Source: Intestinibacillus sp050255995
GTDB taxonomy: Bacteria; Bacillota; Clostridia; Oscillospirales; Butyricicoccaceae
Reading direction: 5' to 3'
Assembly (NCBI GenBank): GCA_050255995.1
Contig: JBFWIM010000045.1
Span: forward strand, 1 to 13,613
Length of the DNA: 13,613 nt
Positions 6,321 to 13,613 of this stretch are shown in pieces (position 1 is the first letter of the stretch; every line of letters starts with the position of its first letter). The position numbers and the translations under genes are program-made. A model generated the notes under the pieces. The model was not told the DNA's origin and did not search any database. It was given only the letters and a program-made list of their open reading frames with translations.

Positions 6321-6350
6321 TTGACCCGTGTCCTCCGCGGGTGCTATTCT
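6321..6350 (+). promoter_or_regulatory. Probable promoter of addBA
   Basis: TTGACC (6321-6326), an 18-nt spacer and TATTCT (6345-6350) with an upstream TG (6342-6343) that makes an extended -10. A start near 6357 would give a leader of about 23 nt. The spacer carries a small inverted repeat, ACCCG (6324-6328) and CGGGT (6338-6342), whose meaning is unknown. This placement also rules out an addB start upstream of 6380, since such a start would precede the promoter. Confidence 0.6.
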
Positions 6351-6379
6351 ATAGACAGTATCGAAAAGGAGGGGCAGTC

Positions 6380-9300
6380 ATGCGGATTTGGACCGGACGC
6401 GCGGGGAGCGGCAAAACCACGGCGCTGCTGCGTGAAATTGCGGGCGCGGCGGACAGAGATGAGGGACGGCAGGTGCTGATTATCCCGGAGCTGTTTTCCC
6501 ATGCCTATGAGCGCCGTCTTGCGGAGGCGACGGGCAATCACGGGGCGCGCACCGCCGAGGTGCTGACCTTTTCCCGCCTGACCGGGCGCGTATTTGCCGA
6601 GGTAGGTGGGCTGGCGGATACGGTGCTCAGCCCAGCAGGGCGTCTGCTGACACTGCAGGAGGCGATCCGCCGTGTGGAAAGCGGCCTGAGGATCTACGCG
6701 GGCGCATCGCAGAAGCCCGAAACCGTGCGCGAGCTGCTGCGCGCGGTCGATGAGTTCAAGTGCTATGGCGTACTGCCGGAGCAGCTTTTCGAAGCTTCGG
6801 AAGAGCTCGCGGGGGAAGAGGAGGCGCTGGCAGGCAAGCTGCGCGACCTCGGCCAGCTTTACACGATGTATGACCGTCTCTGCGCGGAATCGCTGCCCGA
6901 CCCGCGCGACGCGCTTTCCCTGCTGGCCGCGCGCCTGCCGGAAAGCCATGCGCTGGACGGCGTACAGGTGTACCTGGACAGCTTTCTCGGCTTTACTCCG
7001 CAGGAGATAGCCGTGATCGACGCCATGATGGCCAAGGGCATTGCACTGACTGCCGCGGTCACCTGCGACTTTGGCGAGCCGGATATTTTCCTCTCCGGCT
7101 GCAAGACAGTGAAGCTGCTTCGCCGCATGGCACGGCGGCATAATCTGGAGGTGCAGACCGAGGATTTCGGCGGCAGCAGGTTGGCGCGTCCACGCGACCT
7201 GGCCGCGCTTGAGCGGGAGGGGCTGCTGCCTGCGCGCGCGCCGCGCCCGTCGGATGGTGAAAGCCTGCGTATTTACGCCGCCGCGAGTCCGTTTGAGGAG
7301 TGCGAATATGCCGCGGCTTATATCCGCCGCATGGTGCGGGAGCGCGGCGCGCGCTACCGGGATTTCGTTGTGGCGATGCGCGACCCGGAGCCGTACACCG
7401 CCGCGCTCGAAATGGCGATGGCGCGCTACGACGTGCCGGTTTTCGTGAGCGAAAAGACCGACCTGCTGCAAAAGCCGCCGCTTGCGCTGGTGACCGGCGC
7501 GCTCGAGACCGTGACGAACGGCTGGCGGTACGAGGACTTTTTCGGCTGCCTGAAAACCGGGCTGTGTAATCTGGCGCCGGATGAGATCGACCGCCTGGAA
7601 AACTACGCGCTGACCTGGCGCATCCGCGGCGGCGCATGGCGGCGGCCGTTTACCGGACATCCGGACGGCTACGGTCTGCCGTTCGATGACGACGCAAGGC
7701 GCACGCTTGAAGAACTGAACACCCTGCGTGAGCGGGCGGCCGCGCCGTTTGCCGTGTTTTCGGACGCCCTCAAGGCGGCGGGCGCCGTGAAGGACTATGC
7801 GCAGGCGTTGTATGACTTTCTCGAGGCGGTCGGCGCGCCGGAGCGCATGGCGGACAGGGCGGATGCGCACGAGGCGGCCGGACGGCTGCAGATGGCTGAG
7901 GAATACCGGCAGCTCTGGGAGATTCTTGTCGGCGCGATGGAGCAGTTTGCCTGGGTATGCGGCGACGCGCCACTGGACGCGACGCGCTTTGCGCAGCTGT
8001 TCCGGCTGGTACTCTCGGAATATGACGTCGGTACCATCCCCGTCTCGCTTGACCGCGTGACGTGCGGCGGCATCGAGCGTGTGACGAGCGAACCCGTGCC
8101 ACACCTGATCCTGCTCGGCGTGAATGACGGTCTGCTGCCCAAAGCGCCTGCGCCGGGCGGCGTACTGACCGAGTTCGACCGTCTGACGCTGGATGGCATG
8201 GGGCTGTCCCTTGCATCGGCGGGCGCAGAGCGCATGCTGATGGAGCAGGAACTGATTTACCGCGCGCTGGCCTGCCCGGCGGAAACGCTGCTGCTCAGCT
8301 ATCACACGGCGGACGCCGCGGGGGCGGAAACGCGCCCTTCTTACCTGATCGGCGGCATCCGGTCGATGCTGGAGGGCGTGCCCGTGGACAGCAGCGCCGC
8401 ACAGGACGGCGCGTACCGGCTGGAGGCGGATCGGCCCGCGGTCGAGCTGGCCTGCGCCGCGCTCAGCGGCACGGATTCCCCTGCCGTACGTGCGGCGTAC
8501 GAGTTTTTTAAAGCGGACGAGCGTGTGCGGCGCGCGGCGGCGCAGCGGCTGGCGCGCGGCCCGCTGACGCGGCGGGATACGGTCGCGGCGCTGTACGGGA
8601 AGGAACTGAACCTGACGGCCTCGCGCGTCGACAAATTCTACTCCTGCCGTTTCGCCTTCTTCATGCAGTACGGCCTGCGTGCCAAACCGCGGCGCGAGGC
8701 CGACTTTGCCGCGCCCGAGGCAGGTACCTTTATCCACTTTGTACTGGAAAATACGCTCGCGGAGCTTGCAGCGCGAGAGGGCGGCGCAGCGGGCGTATCC
8801 GAAGTCGACGCCTTTGTGGTGATGCGCAAGTTTGTGCGCCAATATGTTGAGGAGAATTTAGGCGGTCTGGAAAATAAGACTGCGCGTTTTCGCTATCTGT
8901 TCCGGCGGCTGGTCAAAACGATGGAGAACATTTTGCAGAACGTGCTGGACGAGCTGCGCGTGTCCGACTTCGCGCCGATCGATTATGAGCTGGACTTCTC
9001 GCGGGACGGCGATCTGCCGCCGGTCTCGGTCGCGGACGACGAGACGCACGCGCAGCTTTCCGGCAAGGTCGACCGCGTGGATGGCTACATAAGGGACGGC
9101 CGGCTCTATGTGCGCGTGATGGACTACAAGAGCGGCAAAAAGTCGTTCTCGCTGTCGGATATCTGGTATGGACTTAATATGCAGCTTATACTGTATCTGT
9201 TTGCGCTGCAAAATGAGGGGCTTGCCCGCTATCGGGAAAAGCTGAGCCGTGAGCTTAGCGAGGTTGTTCCGGCGGGCGTGCTGTACGTCCCGGCACGCGA

Positions 9301-9829
9301 GGAACTGCTGGATGCCGACCGTGAGGCGGACGAAGTGGAGCTCCGCGCCCTGCGGGAAAAAGCGCTGCGCCGCTCCGGACTGGTCACCGACGACATAGAG
9401 ATACTGAACGCGATGGAGCGCGGCCTGTCCGGCGACGGACGGTTCATTCCGGTGAGGCTCCTTGCCCCCAAAAAGGGGAAGGGCGACGAGGAACAAAGTC
9501 CCGCGCTCGCGGCGGCTTCGGCGGTTGCCGATCTGGCGCGGTTTGGGCGGCTTGCGCGGTACGCGCAGGGCAAGCTGCTCGAAATGGGGCGCGAGCTGTC
9601 GCGCGGCGACGTGCGCGCAAACCCCTACCGCAACGGGCAGCAGGACTACTGCCAGTGGTGCGAGTTCCGCCCTGCCTGTCAGTTTGACGAAACGGCGGGC
9701 GACCGCGCGCGCATGCTGAAGACGGTCGCCGATACGGAATTCTGGGAACGCATCGAGCATCCGGGAAATGAGGAAGGAGGGAATGCAGATGGCGACGAAC
9801 TGGACAGCGGAACAGCGCGCGACGATTGA
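6380..9829 (+). CDS. addB: AddB, helicase-nuclease subunit B (ATP-dependent deoxyribonuclease)
   Basis: 1149 residues, close to Bacillus AddB. AddAB unwinds and trims double-strand DNA ends, pauses at Chi-type sites and supplies single strands for RecA. Residues 5-13 (TGRAGSGKT) form the Walker A motif of the N-terminal helicase-like domain. The C-terminal RecB-type nuclease has His786 (GTFIH), Asp898 (GKVDRVD), Asp915 and Lys917 (DYKSGK) and Gln935 (MQLILYL), all the residues expected for activity. Four cysteines, Cys756, Cys1091, Cys1094 and Cys1100, have the spacing of the iron-sulfur cluster that staples the AddB nuclease domain. The start at 6380 follows AAAGGAGG (6365-6372) by 7 nt; an in-frame ATG at 6260 would put the promoter inside the gene and is rejected. 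It overlaps addA by 41 bp. Confidence 0.95.
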   Translation: MRIWTGRAGSGKTTALLREIAGAADRDEGRQVLIIPELFSHAYERRLAEATGNHGARTAEVLTFSRLTGRVFAEVGGLADTVLSPAGRLLTLQEAIRRVESGLRIYAGASQKPETVRELLRAVDEFKCYGVLPEQLFEASEELAGEEEALAGKLRDLGQLYTMYDRLCAESLPDPRDALSLLAARLPESHALDGVQVYLDSFLGFTPQEIAVIDAMMAKGIALTAAVTCDFGEPDIFLSGCKTVKLLRRMARRHNLEVQTEDFGGSRLARPRDLAALEREGLLPARAPRPSDGESLRIYAAASPFEECEYAAAYIRRMVRERGARYRDFVVAMRDPEPYTAALEMAMARYDVPVFVSEKTDLLQKPPLALVTGALETVTNGWRYEDFFGCLKTGLCNLAPDEIDRLENYALTWRIRGGAWRRPFTGHPDGYGLPFDDDARRTLEELNTLRERAAAPFAVFSDALKAAGAVKDYAQALYDFLEAVGAPERMADRADAHEAAGRLQMAEEYRQLWEILVGAMEQFAWVCGDAPLDATRFAQLFRLVLSEYDVGTIPVSLDRVTCGGIERVTSEPVPHLILLGVNDGLLPKAPAPGGVLTEFDRLTLDGMGLSLASAGAERMLMEQELIYRALACPAETLLLSYHTADAAGAETRPSYLIGGIRSMLEGVPVDSSAAQDGAYRLEADRPAVELACAALSGTDSPAVRAAYEFFKADERVRRAAAQRLARGPLTRRDTVAALYGKELNLTASRVDKFYSCRFAFFMQYGLRAKPRREADFAAPEAGTFIHFVLENTLAELAAREGGAAGVSEVDAFVVMRKFVRQYVEENLGGLENKTARFRYLFRRLVKTMENILQNVLDELRVSDFAPIDYELDFSRDGDLPPVSVADDETHAQLSGKVDRVDGYIRDGRLYVRVMDYKSGKKSFSLSDIWYGLNMQLILYLFALQNEGLARYREKLSRELSEVVPAGVLYVPAREELLDADREADEVELRALREKALRRSGLVTDDIEILNAMERGLSGDGRFIPVRLLAPKKGKGDEEQSPALAAASAVADLARFGRLARYAQGKLLEMGRELSRGDVRANPYRNGQQDYCQWCEFRPACQFDETAGDRARMLKTVADTEFWERIEHPGNEEGGNADGDELDSGTARDD

Positions 9830-12800
9830 AAACCGTGGCGGCACGCTGTTGGTCTCAGCAGCGGCCGGCTCCGGCAAGACGGCCGTGCTGGTCGAGCGTG
9901 TGCTGCGCCGTCTGACCGATCCCGCCGACCCGGCGGATATTGACCGCTTCCTGATGGTCACGTACACCAACGCGGCGGCGGCCGAGCTGCGCGGCAAGAT
10001 TGCGGACGCGCTGACGGCGCGGCTCGCCGAAACGCCAGATGACGCGCGCCTGCGCCGCCAGCTTTTTCTGGTGCACCGCGCGCCGATCACGACGGTGCAC
10101 GCGTTCTGCCTGAATCTGGCGCGGGAGCAGTTCGCGCTGCTCGGCATCGCGCCAGACTTCCGCATCGCCGACCAGACCGAAGCGCAGTTGCTGATGGACG
10201 AGGTATTGGACGGCGTGCTGGAAACGCAATATGAAGAGGAAGACGCGGGTTTTCTCGCGCTTTCCGATCTGCTGACCGCCGGGCGGGACGATAAGCGGCT
10301 GCACGAGGTCGTGCGCGAGACTTACGAAAAGATTCAGGCGCATCCCTATCCGGGCGCATTCCTGGAGCAGGTGCGGAGCGGGTATATCGCGCCGCAGGCA
10401 GATCCAACGCAGACAGCACACGGGCAGGTGTTGCTGCGGGAGGCGCAGCTCGCCGTTTCGTACGGCGCGGGCTGCCTTGATCGCGCGATTGCCCAGCTGC
10501 AGGAGGACGACGACCTGCGCGACGCCTATCTGCCCGCCTTTCTGTCTGACCGCGCGAGGGCGGATGAACTGCTCGCCGCGATTGACCGCGCGGACTGGGA
10601 CGGCGCGGTGGAGACAGCGCAGAACATCGGCTTTGACCGGCTGAAAAGCGTGCGTGGATATGAGGATAAGCAGCATCTGGAGAACCTCAAGGCGCAGCGC
10701 GAGGAGTGGAAAGCCGTGGTCAAAAAGGTCGCGGGCAAACTGCTTTGTGTGACTGCCGCCGGGGCCGAGGAGGATCGCGCGCGCGTCGCTCCCGCCATGA
10801 GCGCGCTGGCCGACACGGTAGAGCGGTTTACGGCGGCCTTTTCGGAGGAGAAGCGCCGCCGGAATCTGGTGGATTTTAACGATCTAGAGCATTTCGCCAT
10901 CCGGCTGCTGCTGAACCATGCCGGACAGCCGACCGATCTGGCGCACAGCCTTTCCGGCCAGTTCACCGAGGTGCTCGTGGACGAGTATCAGGACACCAAT
11001 GCCGTACAGGACGCGATTTTCGGCGCGGTTTCGGACGGAGGACGCAAGCTCTTCATGGTCGGCGACGTGAAGCAGAGTATTTACAGTTTTCGGCTCGCGA
11101 ACCCTTACATTTTTTTGAACAAGTATCAGGCGTTTGCCGATGCGGACAGCGCGGCGGAGGGGCAGCCGCGCCGCGTAGTGCTCAGCCGTAACTTCCGCTC
11201 CCGTGCCGGGGTGCTGGACGCGACAAATTATATCTTTGGCTCTGTTATGAGTTCCGACGTCGGTGATCTAGAATATGACGCGCGTGAGATGCTGTACCAG
11301 GGCGCGGACTTTGCGGACGAGGACAACCCCTGCTATCGCACCGAAATATGTGTGATCGACGCCTCTAAAAATCCGAAAACCGGTGAAACGCCGGACAAGA
11401 CCGCCGCCGAAGCGCGCGCGGTCGCCGCACGCATCACCGGACTGCTGCATGAAGGCTTCCCGGTCTATGACAAGGCGCTTGGCCGCATGCGTCCCGCCGT
11501 GCCGTCGGACTGCACGATTTTGCTGCGGTCGGTTAAAAACAAGGCGGCGGTCTATGCGCGCGCACTTGAGGAGGCCGGCCTTTCCGCGCAGACGGCGGAC
11601 AGCACGGGGCTGCTTGCGGCGGTGGAGGTGCGCGCAGTAGTGTCGCTGCTCAGCGTGATCGATAATCCCCGGCAGGACGTGGAGCTGATCGGCGTGCTGC
11701 GTTCTCCGCTTTTCGGCTTCACGGAACAGGAGCTGGCGGACATCCGGCTGCGGGACAAAAAGGTCTGTTTTTATGATGCTTTATGTCTTGCGGCGGAGGA
11801 TGAAAAAGCCGCGTTGTTTGTGCAGCAGTTTGCGCGCTGGCGGCTGCTCGCCGCCGATCTGCCGGTCTATCGGCTGCTGCGCCTGCTCTATGACGAGACG
11901 GGTGCGCTCGGCCTTTACGGCGCGCTGCCGAACGGCGTGAAGCGGCAGGAAAATTTGCTCGCCTTTTTCGAGCGCGCGCGTGCCTATGAGGCGCAGGGGC
12001 ACCGGGGACTGTTCCGCTTTATGCATCAGATTCGCGGGATGCTGGCAAGCGAGGAGGATTTCCCTGCGGCAAACGCCGAAACGGACGGCGGTGCGGTACG
12101 CATTATGTCCATCCATAAATCCAAGGGGTTGGAGTTCCCGATTGTATTTCTGGCCGACTGCGCCAAAAGCTTTAACGAAAGCGATCTGTACGCGCCGGTG
12201 CTTGTACACTCCGAATTGGGATTCGGGCCCAAATGCCGTGACCTTGAGCGGGGCATTCAATATCCAACGCTGCAGCGACTCGCCATTGCGGCACAGGCGC
12301 GGCGTGAGCAGATCAGCGAAGAGCTGCGCATTCTCTATGTCGGCATGACGCGCGCACGGGAAAAGCTGATCGTCACCTGTGCGTCCGGCTCGGCAATTTC
12401 TTCCCTGAAAAAATGGGCGCCGCTCGCGGCGATGGATAAAATCCCGCCGTATGCGCTGGGTGCGGCGCGTTCAACCGCGCTGTGGCTGCTCACGCCGCTG
12501 CTGCGTCATCCTGCGGCAGGCACGCTGCGGGAATGGGCGGAGGTTCCGCTTGCGCCTGATACCGGCGCGCCGGAGAGCATGGATTTCCGCTGCCTTCGCG
12601 CGGAGGAATGCGGGATCGGCGCGCCGCAGACACAGGAAACCGCACCGGACACGCGGGGAATAGTACCGGCCGTGCAGCCCTACCTCCAATATGCAGCGGC
12701 GTTTTTGCAGGATATCCCGGCCAAACTGACTGCAACAGGGATCAAAAAAGGCTTTAAGGCCGAGGAGGCGGCTGAGGATACGCCGACCCGCCGAACGGAA

Positions 12801-13364
12801 AGGACGCTGCGACGCCCGTTTTTCGATCGGGAAGCGCAGGGCCTGACACCTTCCGAAACCGGCACAGCGCACCATCTATTCATGCAGTTCGCGGATTTTT
12901 CAGTGTGCATATCAATAGAGGGGGTGCGCGCCGAGTGTGCGCGGCTTGCGGAAAAGCACATCCTGTCGCGGGAGCAGGCGGACGCGGTGGATGCGGAGAA
13001 GATTGCTGCGTTTTTTGACTCTGCGCTTTACCGGGAGGTAATGTGCCGGGGAACGCTGCGGCGTGAGTTTAAGTTTTCGGTTTTAGCGCCTGCGGCACAG
13101 TTCTACCCGGCCGCGGAACAGTATCCAGAGGAACGTGTGCTGCTGCAGGGCGTCATTGACTGTCTGGCAGAGCATCCGGACGGTTTTACGATTGTGGATT
13201 TTAAGACTGACCGGGTGACTCACAAGACGTCTTCGGCACGCGCGGAAGAATATCGGCCGCAGATGGCCGCCTATGCTTTTGCGGTTGAACAGGTTTTTGA
13301 AAAGCCTGTTATCCGAAAAACGGTGTATTTTTTCAGTACAAAACAGTATTTTGAGATGAATTAA
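9789..13364 (+). CDS. addA: AddA, helicase-nuclease subunit A (UvrD-type motor)
   Basis: 1191 residues. This is the ATP-driven 3'-to-5' motor and second nuclease of AddAB. Helicase motifs in order: Q motif (TAEQ, 6-9), Walker A AAAGSGKT (24-31), Walker B VDEYQDTN (397-404), GDVKQSIYSFR (425-435), RNFRS (467-471), SIHKSKGLEF (774-783) and YVGMTRAR (850-857). Nuclease: His1029 (GTAHH), Asp1124 (GVIDC), Asp1137 and Lys1139 (DFKTD), and the Gln of the Y-R-P-Q-M-A-A-Y stretch. The ATG at 9789 is chosen because AAGGAGG (9774-9780) lies 8 nt upstream; ATGs at 9768 and 9783 are in frame but lie before or too close to that site. The site and start lie inside the end of addB, so translation is probably coupled. 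No recF-, recN- or sbcCD-like gene follows within the window. Confidence 0.95.
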   Translation: MATNWTAEQRATIENRGGTLLVSAAAGSGKTAVLVERVLRRLTDPADPADIDRFLMVTYTNAAAAELRGKIADALTARLAETPDDARLRRQLFLVHRAPITTVHAFCLNLAREQFALLGIAPDFRIADQTEAQLLMDEVLDGVLETQYEEEDAGFLALSDLLTAGRDDKRLHEVVRETYEKIQAHPYPGAFLEQVRSGYIAPQADPTQTAHGQVLLREAQLAVSYGAGCLDRAIAQLQEDDDLRDAYLPAFLSDRARADELLAAIDRADWDGAVETAQNIGFDRLKSVRGYEDKQHLENLKAQREEWKAVVKKVAGKLLCVTAAGAEEDRARVAPAMSALADTVERFTAAFSEEKRRRNLVDFNDLEHFAIRLLLNHAGQPTDLAHSLSGQFTEVLVDEYQDTNAVQDAIFGAVSDGGRKLFMVGDVKQSIYSFRLANPYIFLNKYQAFADADSAAEGQPRRVVLSRNFRSRAGVLDATNYIFGSVMSSDVGDLEYDAREMLYQGADFADEDNPCYRTEICVIDASKNPKTGETPDKTAAEARAVAARITGLLHEGFPVYDKALGRMRPAVPSDCTILLRSVKNKAAVYARALEEAGLSAQTADSTGLLAAVEVRAVVSLLSVIDNPRQDVELIGVLRSPLFGFTEQELADIRLRDKKVCFYDALCLAAEDEKAALFVQQFARWRLLAADLPVYRLLRLLYDETGALGLYGALPNGVKRQENLLAFFERARAYEAQGHRGLFRFMHQIRGMLASEEDFPAANAETDGGAVRIMSIHKSKGLEFPIVFLADCAKSFNESDLYAPVLVHSELGFGPKCRDLERGIQYPTLQRLAIAAQARREQISEELRILYVGMTRAREKLIVTCASGSAISSLKKWAPLAAMDKIPPYALGAARSTALWLLTPLLRHPAAGTLREWAEVPLAPDTGAPESMDFRCLRAEECGIGAPQTQETAPDTRGIVPAVQPYLQYAAAFLQDIPAKLTATGIKKGFKAEEAAEDTPTRRTERTLRRPFFDREAQGLTPSETGTAHHLFMQFADFSVCISIEGVRAECARLAEKHILSREQADAVDAEKIAAFFDSALYREVMCRGTLRREFKFSVLAPAAQFYPAAEQYPEERVLLQGVIDCLAEHPDGFTIVDFKTDRVTHKTSSARAEEYRPQMAAYAFAVEQVFEKPVIRKTVYFFSTKQYFEMN

Positions 13365-13372
13365 ACGGAAAA

Positions 13373-13407
13373 CCGGCGGGGGCTCTGCATCATAGGGTTC
13401 CCGCCGG
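13373..13407 (+). terminator. Terminator-like hairpin after addA
   Basis: The segment 13373-13386 pairs with 13394-13407 (core CCGGCGGG/CCCGCCGG) around a 7-nt loop, using three G-U pairs in the upper stem. It lies 8 nt after the addA stop. The following ATTAATTTCG is a poor T run, so termination may be incomplete. The G-U pairs favour the plus strand. Confidence 0.65.
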
Positions 13408-13430
13408 ATTAATTTCGCAAACCCCGTCGA

Positions 13431-13494
13431 AAAAAGTTGTTGACAAACGTAGGCTAAGGGTGGTATTATAACAAAGCTGCTTCCGGGAAGCGGC
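13431..13494 (+). promoter_or_regulatory. Upstream copy (P1) of a tandem stable-RNA-type promoter
   Basis: AAAAAGTTGTTGACA (13431-13445) carries the -35 box TTGACA (13440-13445). An 18-nt spacer and TATTAT (13464-13469) follow. The expected 5' end then forms a hairpin, GCTGCTTC/GAAGCGGC (13476-13483/13487-13494). No open reading frame follows before the next promoter. Confidence 0.7.
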
Positions 13495-13528
13495 GAACGA
13501 TGAAGAACAACGGCTGAAAAGAACGAAC

Positions 13529-13605
13529 AAAAAGTTCTTGACAGGTAAAGTTCGGAGTGCTATAATAAATAAGCTGCCCGGTGAGAAAAATCACCGAAAA
13601 GCAGC
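13529..13605 (+). promoter_or_regulatory. Downstream copy (P2) of the tandem promoter, perfect consensus
   Basis: AAAAAGTTCTTGACA (13529-13543) differs from P1 at one base. TTGACA (13538-13543), exactly 17 nt, and TATAAT (13561-13566) are a perfect SigA consensus. The leader begins near 13572 and folds into CGGTGA/TCACCG (13579-13584/13591-13596) enclosed by GCTGC/GCAGC (13573-13577/13601-13605). Strength and tandem duplication suggest an rRNA operon or tRNA cluster beginning just outside the window; the gene itself is not visible. Confidence 0.82.
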
Positions 13606-13613
13606 GAAACAAA

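Noticed and set aside
6344..8842. Minus-strand open frame of 832 codons across addB
   Set aside because: It is antisense to a complete AddB whose motifs are all in place. The protein is a low-complexity mix rich in Arg, Gln and Ala with no recognisable domain, as expected from the codon bias of a GC-rich gene.
8858..10165. Minus-strand open frame of 435 codons over the addB-addA junction
   Set aside because: It overlaps the nuclease domain of AddB and the Walker A region of AddA, both intact on the plus strand; composition is that of a shadow.
13521..13537. Possible LexA-type site GAAC-AAAAA-GTTC next to P2
   Set aside because: The gap is five bases where the usual Bacillota site needs four, and the AAAAAGTT part is shared with P1 as normal promoter context.

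Overview
The window looks like a chromosomal segment of a GC-rich, Gram-positive anaerobe of the class Clostridia, possibly an Oscillospirales/Ruminococcaceae-type genome; this placement is inference. The supporting signs are the Bacillota-type addB-addA order, a BofA-family protein, tRNA genes with encoded CCA, strong SigA-type promoters and AGGAGG ribosome binding sites. Protein-coding parts are GC-rich, most strikingly addAB, and the intergenic parts are AT-rich.

Layout. (1) Bases 1-401 hold no convincing protein gene. There is a leftward promoter at the extreme left edge and, at about 158-341, a run of five consecutive hairpins that looks like an unrecognised structured RNA ending in a bidirectional terminator. 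(2) A small leftward gene (402-665) encodes a BofA-family membrane protein. (3) A rightward operon with a near-consensus promoter encodes a divergent type IIA topoisomerase: an ATPase/TOPRIM subunit (787-2781) and a breakage-reunion subunit (2822-5026), closed by a perfect terminator. (4) A phage-endolysin-like amidase (5114-5794) sits between two intrinsic terminators, and its Shine-Dalgarno sequence is buried in a 14-bp hairpin. (5) Three leftward tRNA genes (transcribed in the order Asp-Phe-Gly) have their own promoter and terminator. (6) Divergent from them, addB and addA (6380-13364) overlap by 41 bp and encode the two helicase-nuclease subunits of the RecBCD-type double-strand-break repair enzyme; all nuclease residues and the four AddB iron-sulfur cysteines are visible. 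(7) The right edge holds a terminator-like hairpin and two copies of a strong promoter plus leader-hairpin module, the arrangement expected just upstream of a stable-RNA (probably rRNA) operon outside the window.

Most genes are informational housekeeping: DNA topology, recombinational repair and translation. The less ordinary items are the five-hairpin RNA candidate, the occluded translation start of the amidase, and the divergent sequence of the topoisomerase pair (altered ATP-lid motif, Ala at the quinolone Ser position, no GyrA box). No CRISPR array, transposase or obvious defence system is present.
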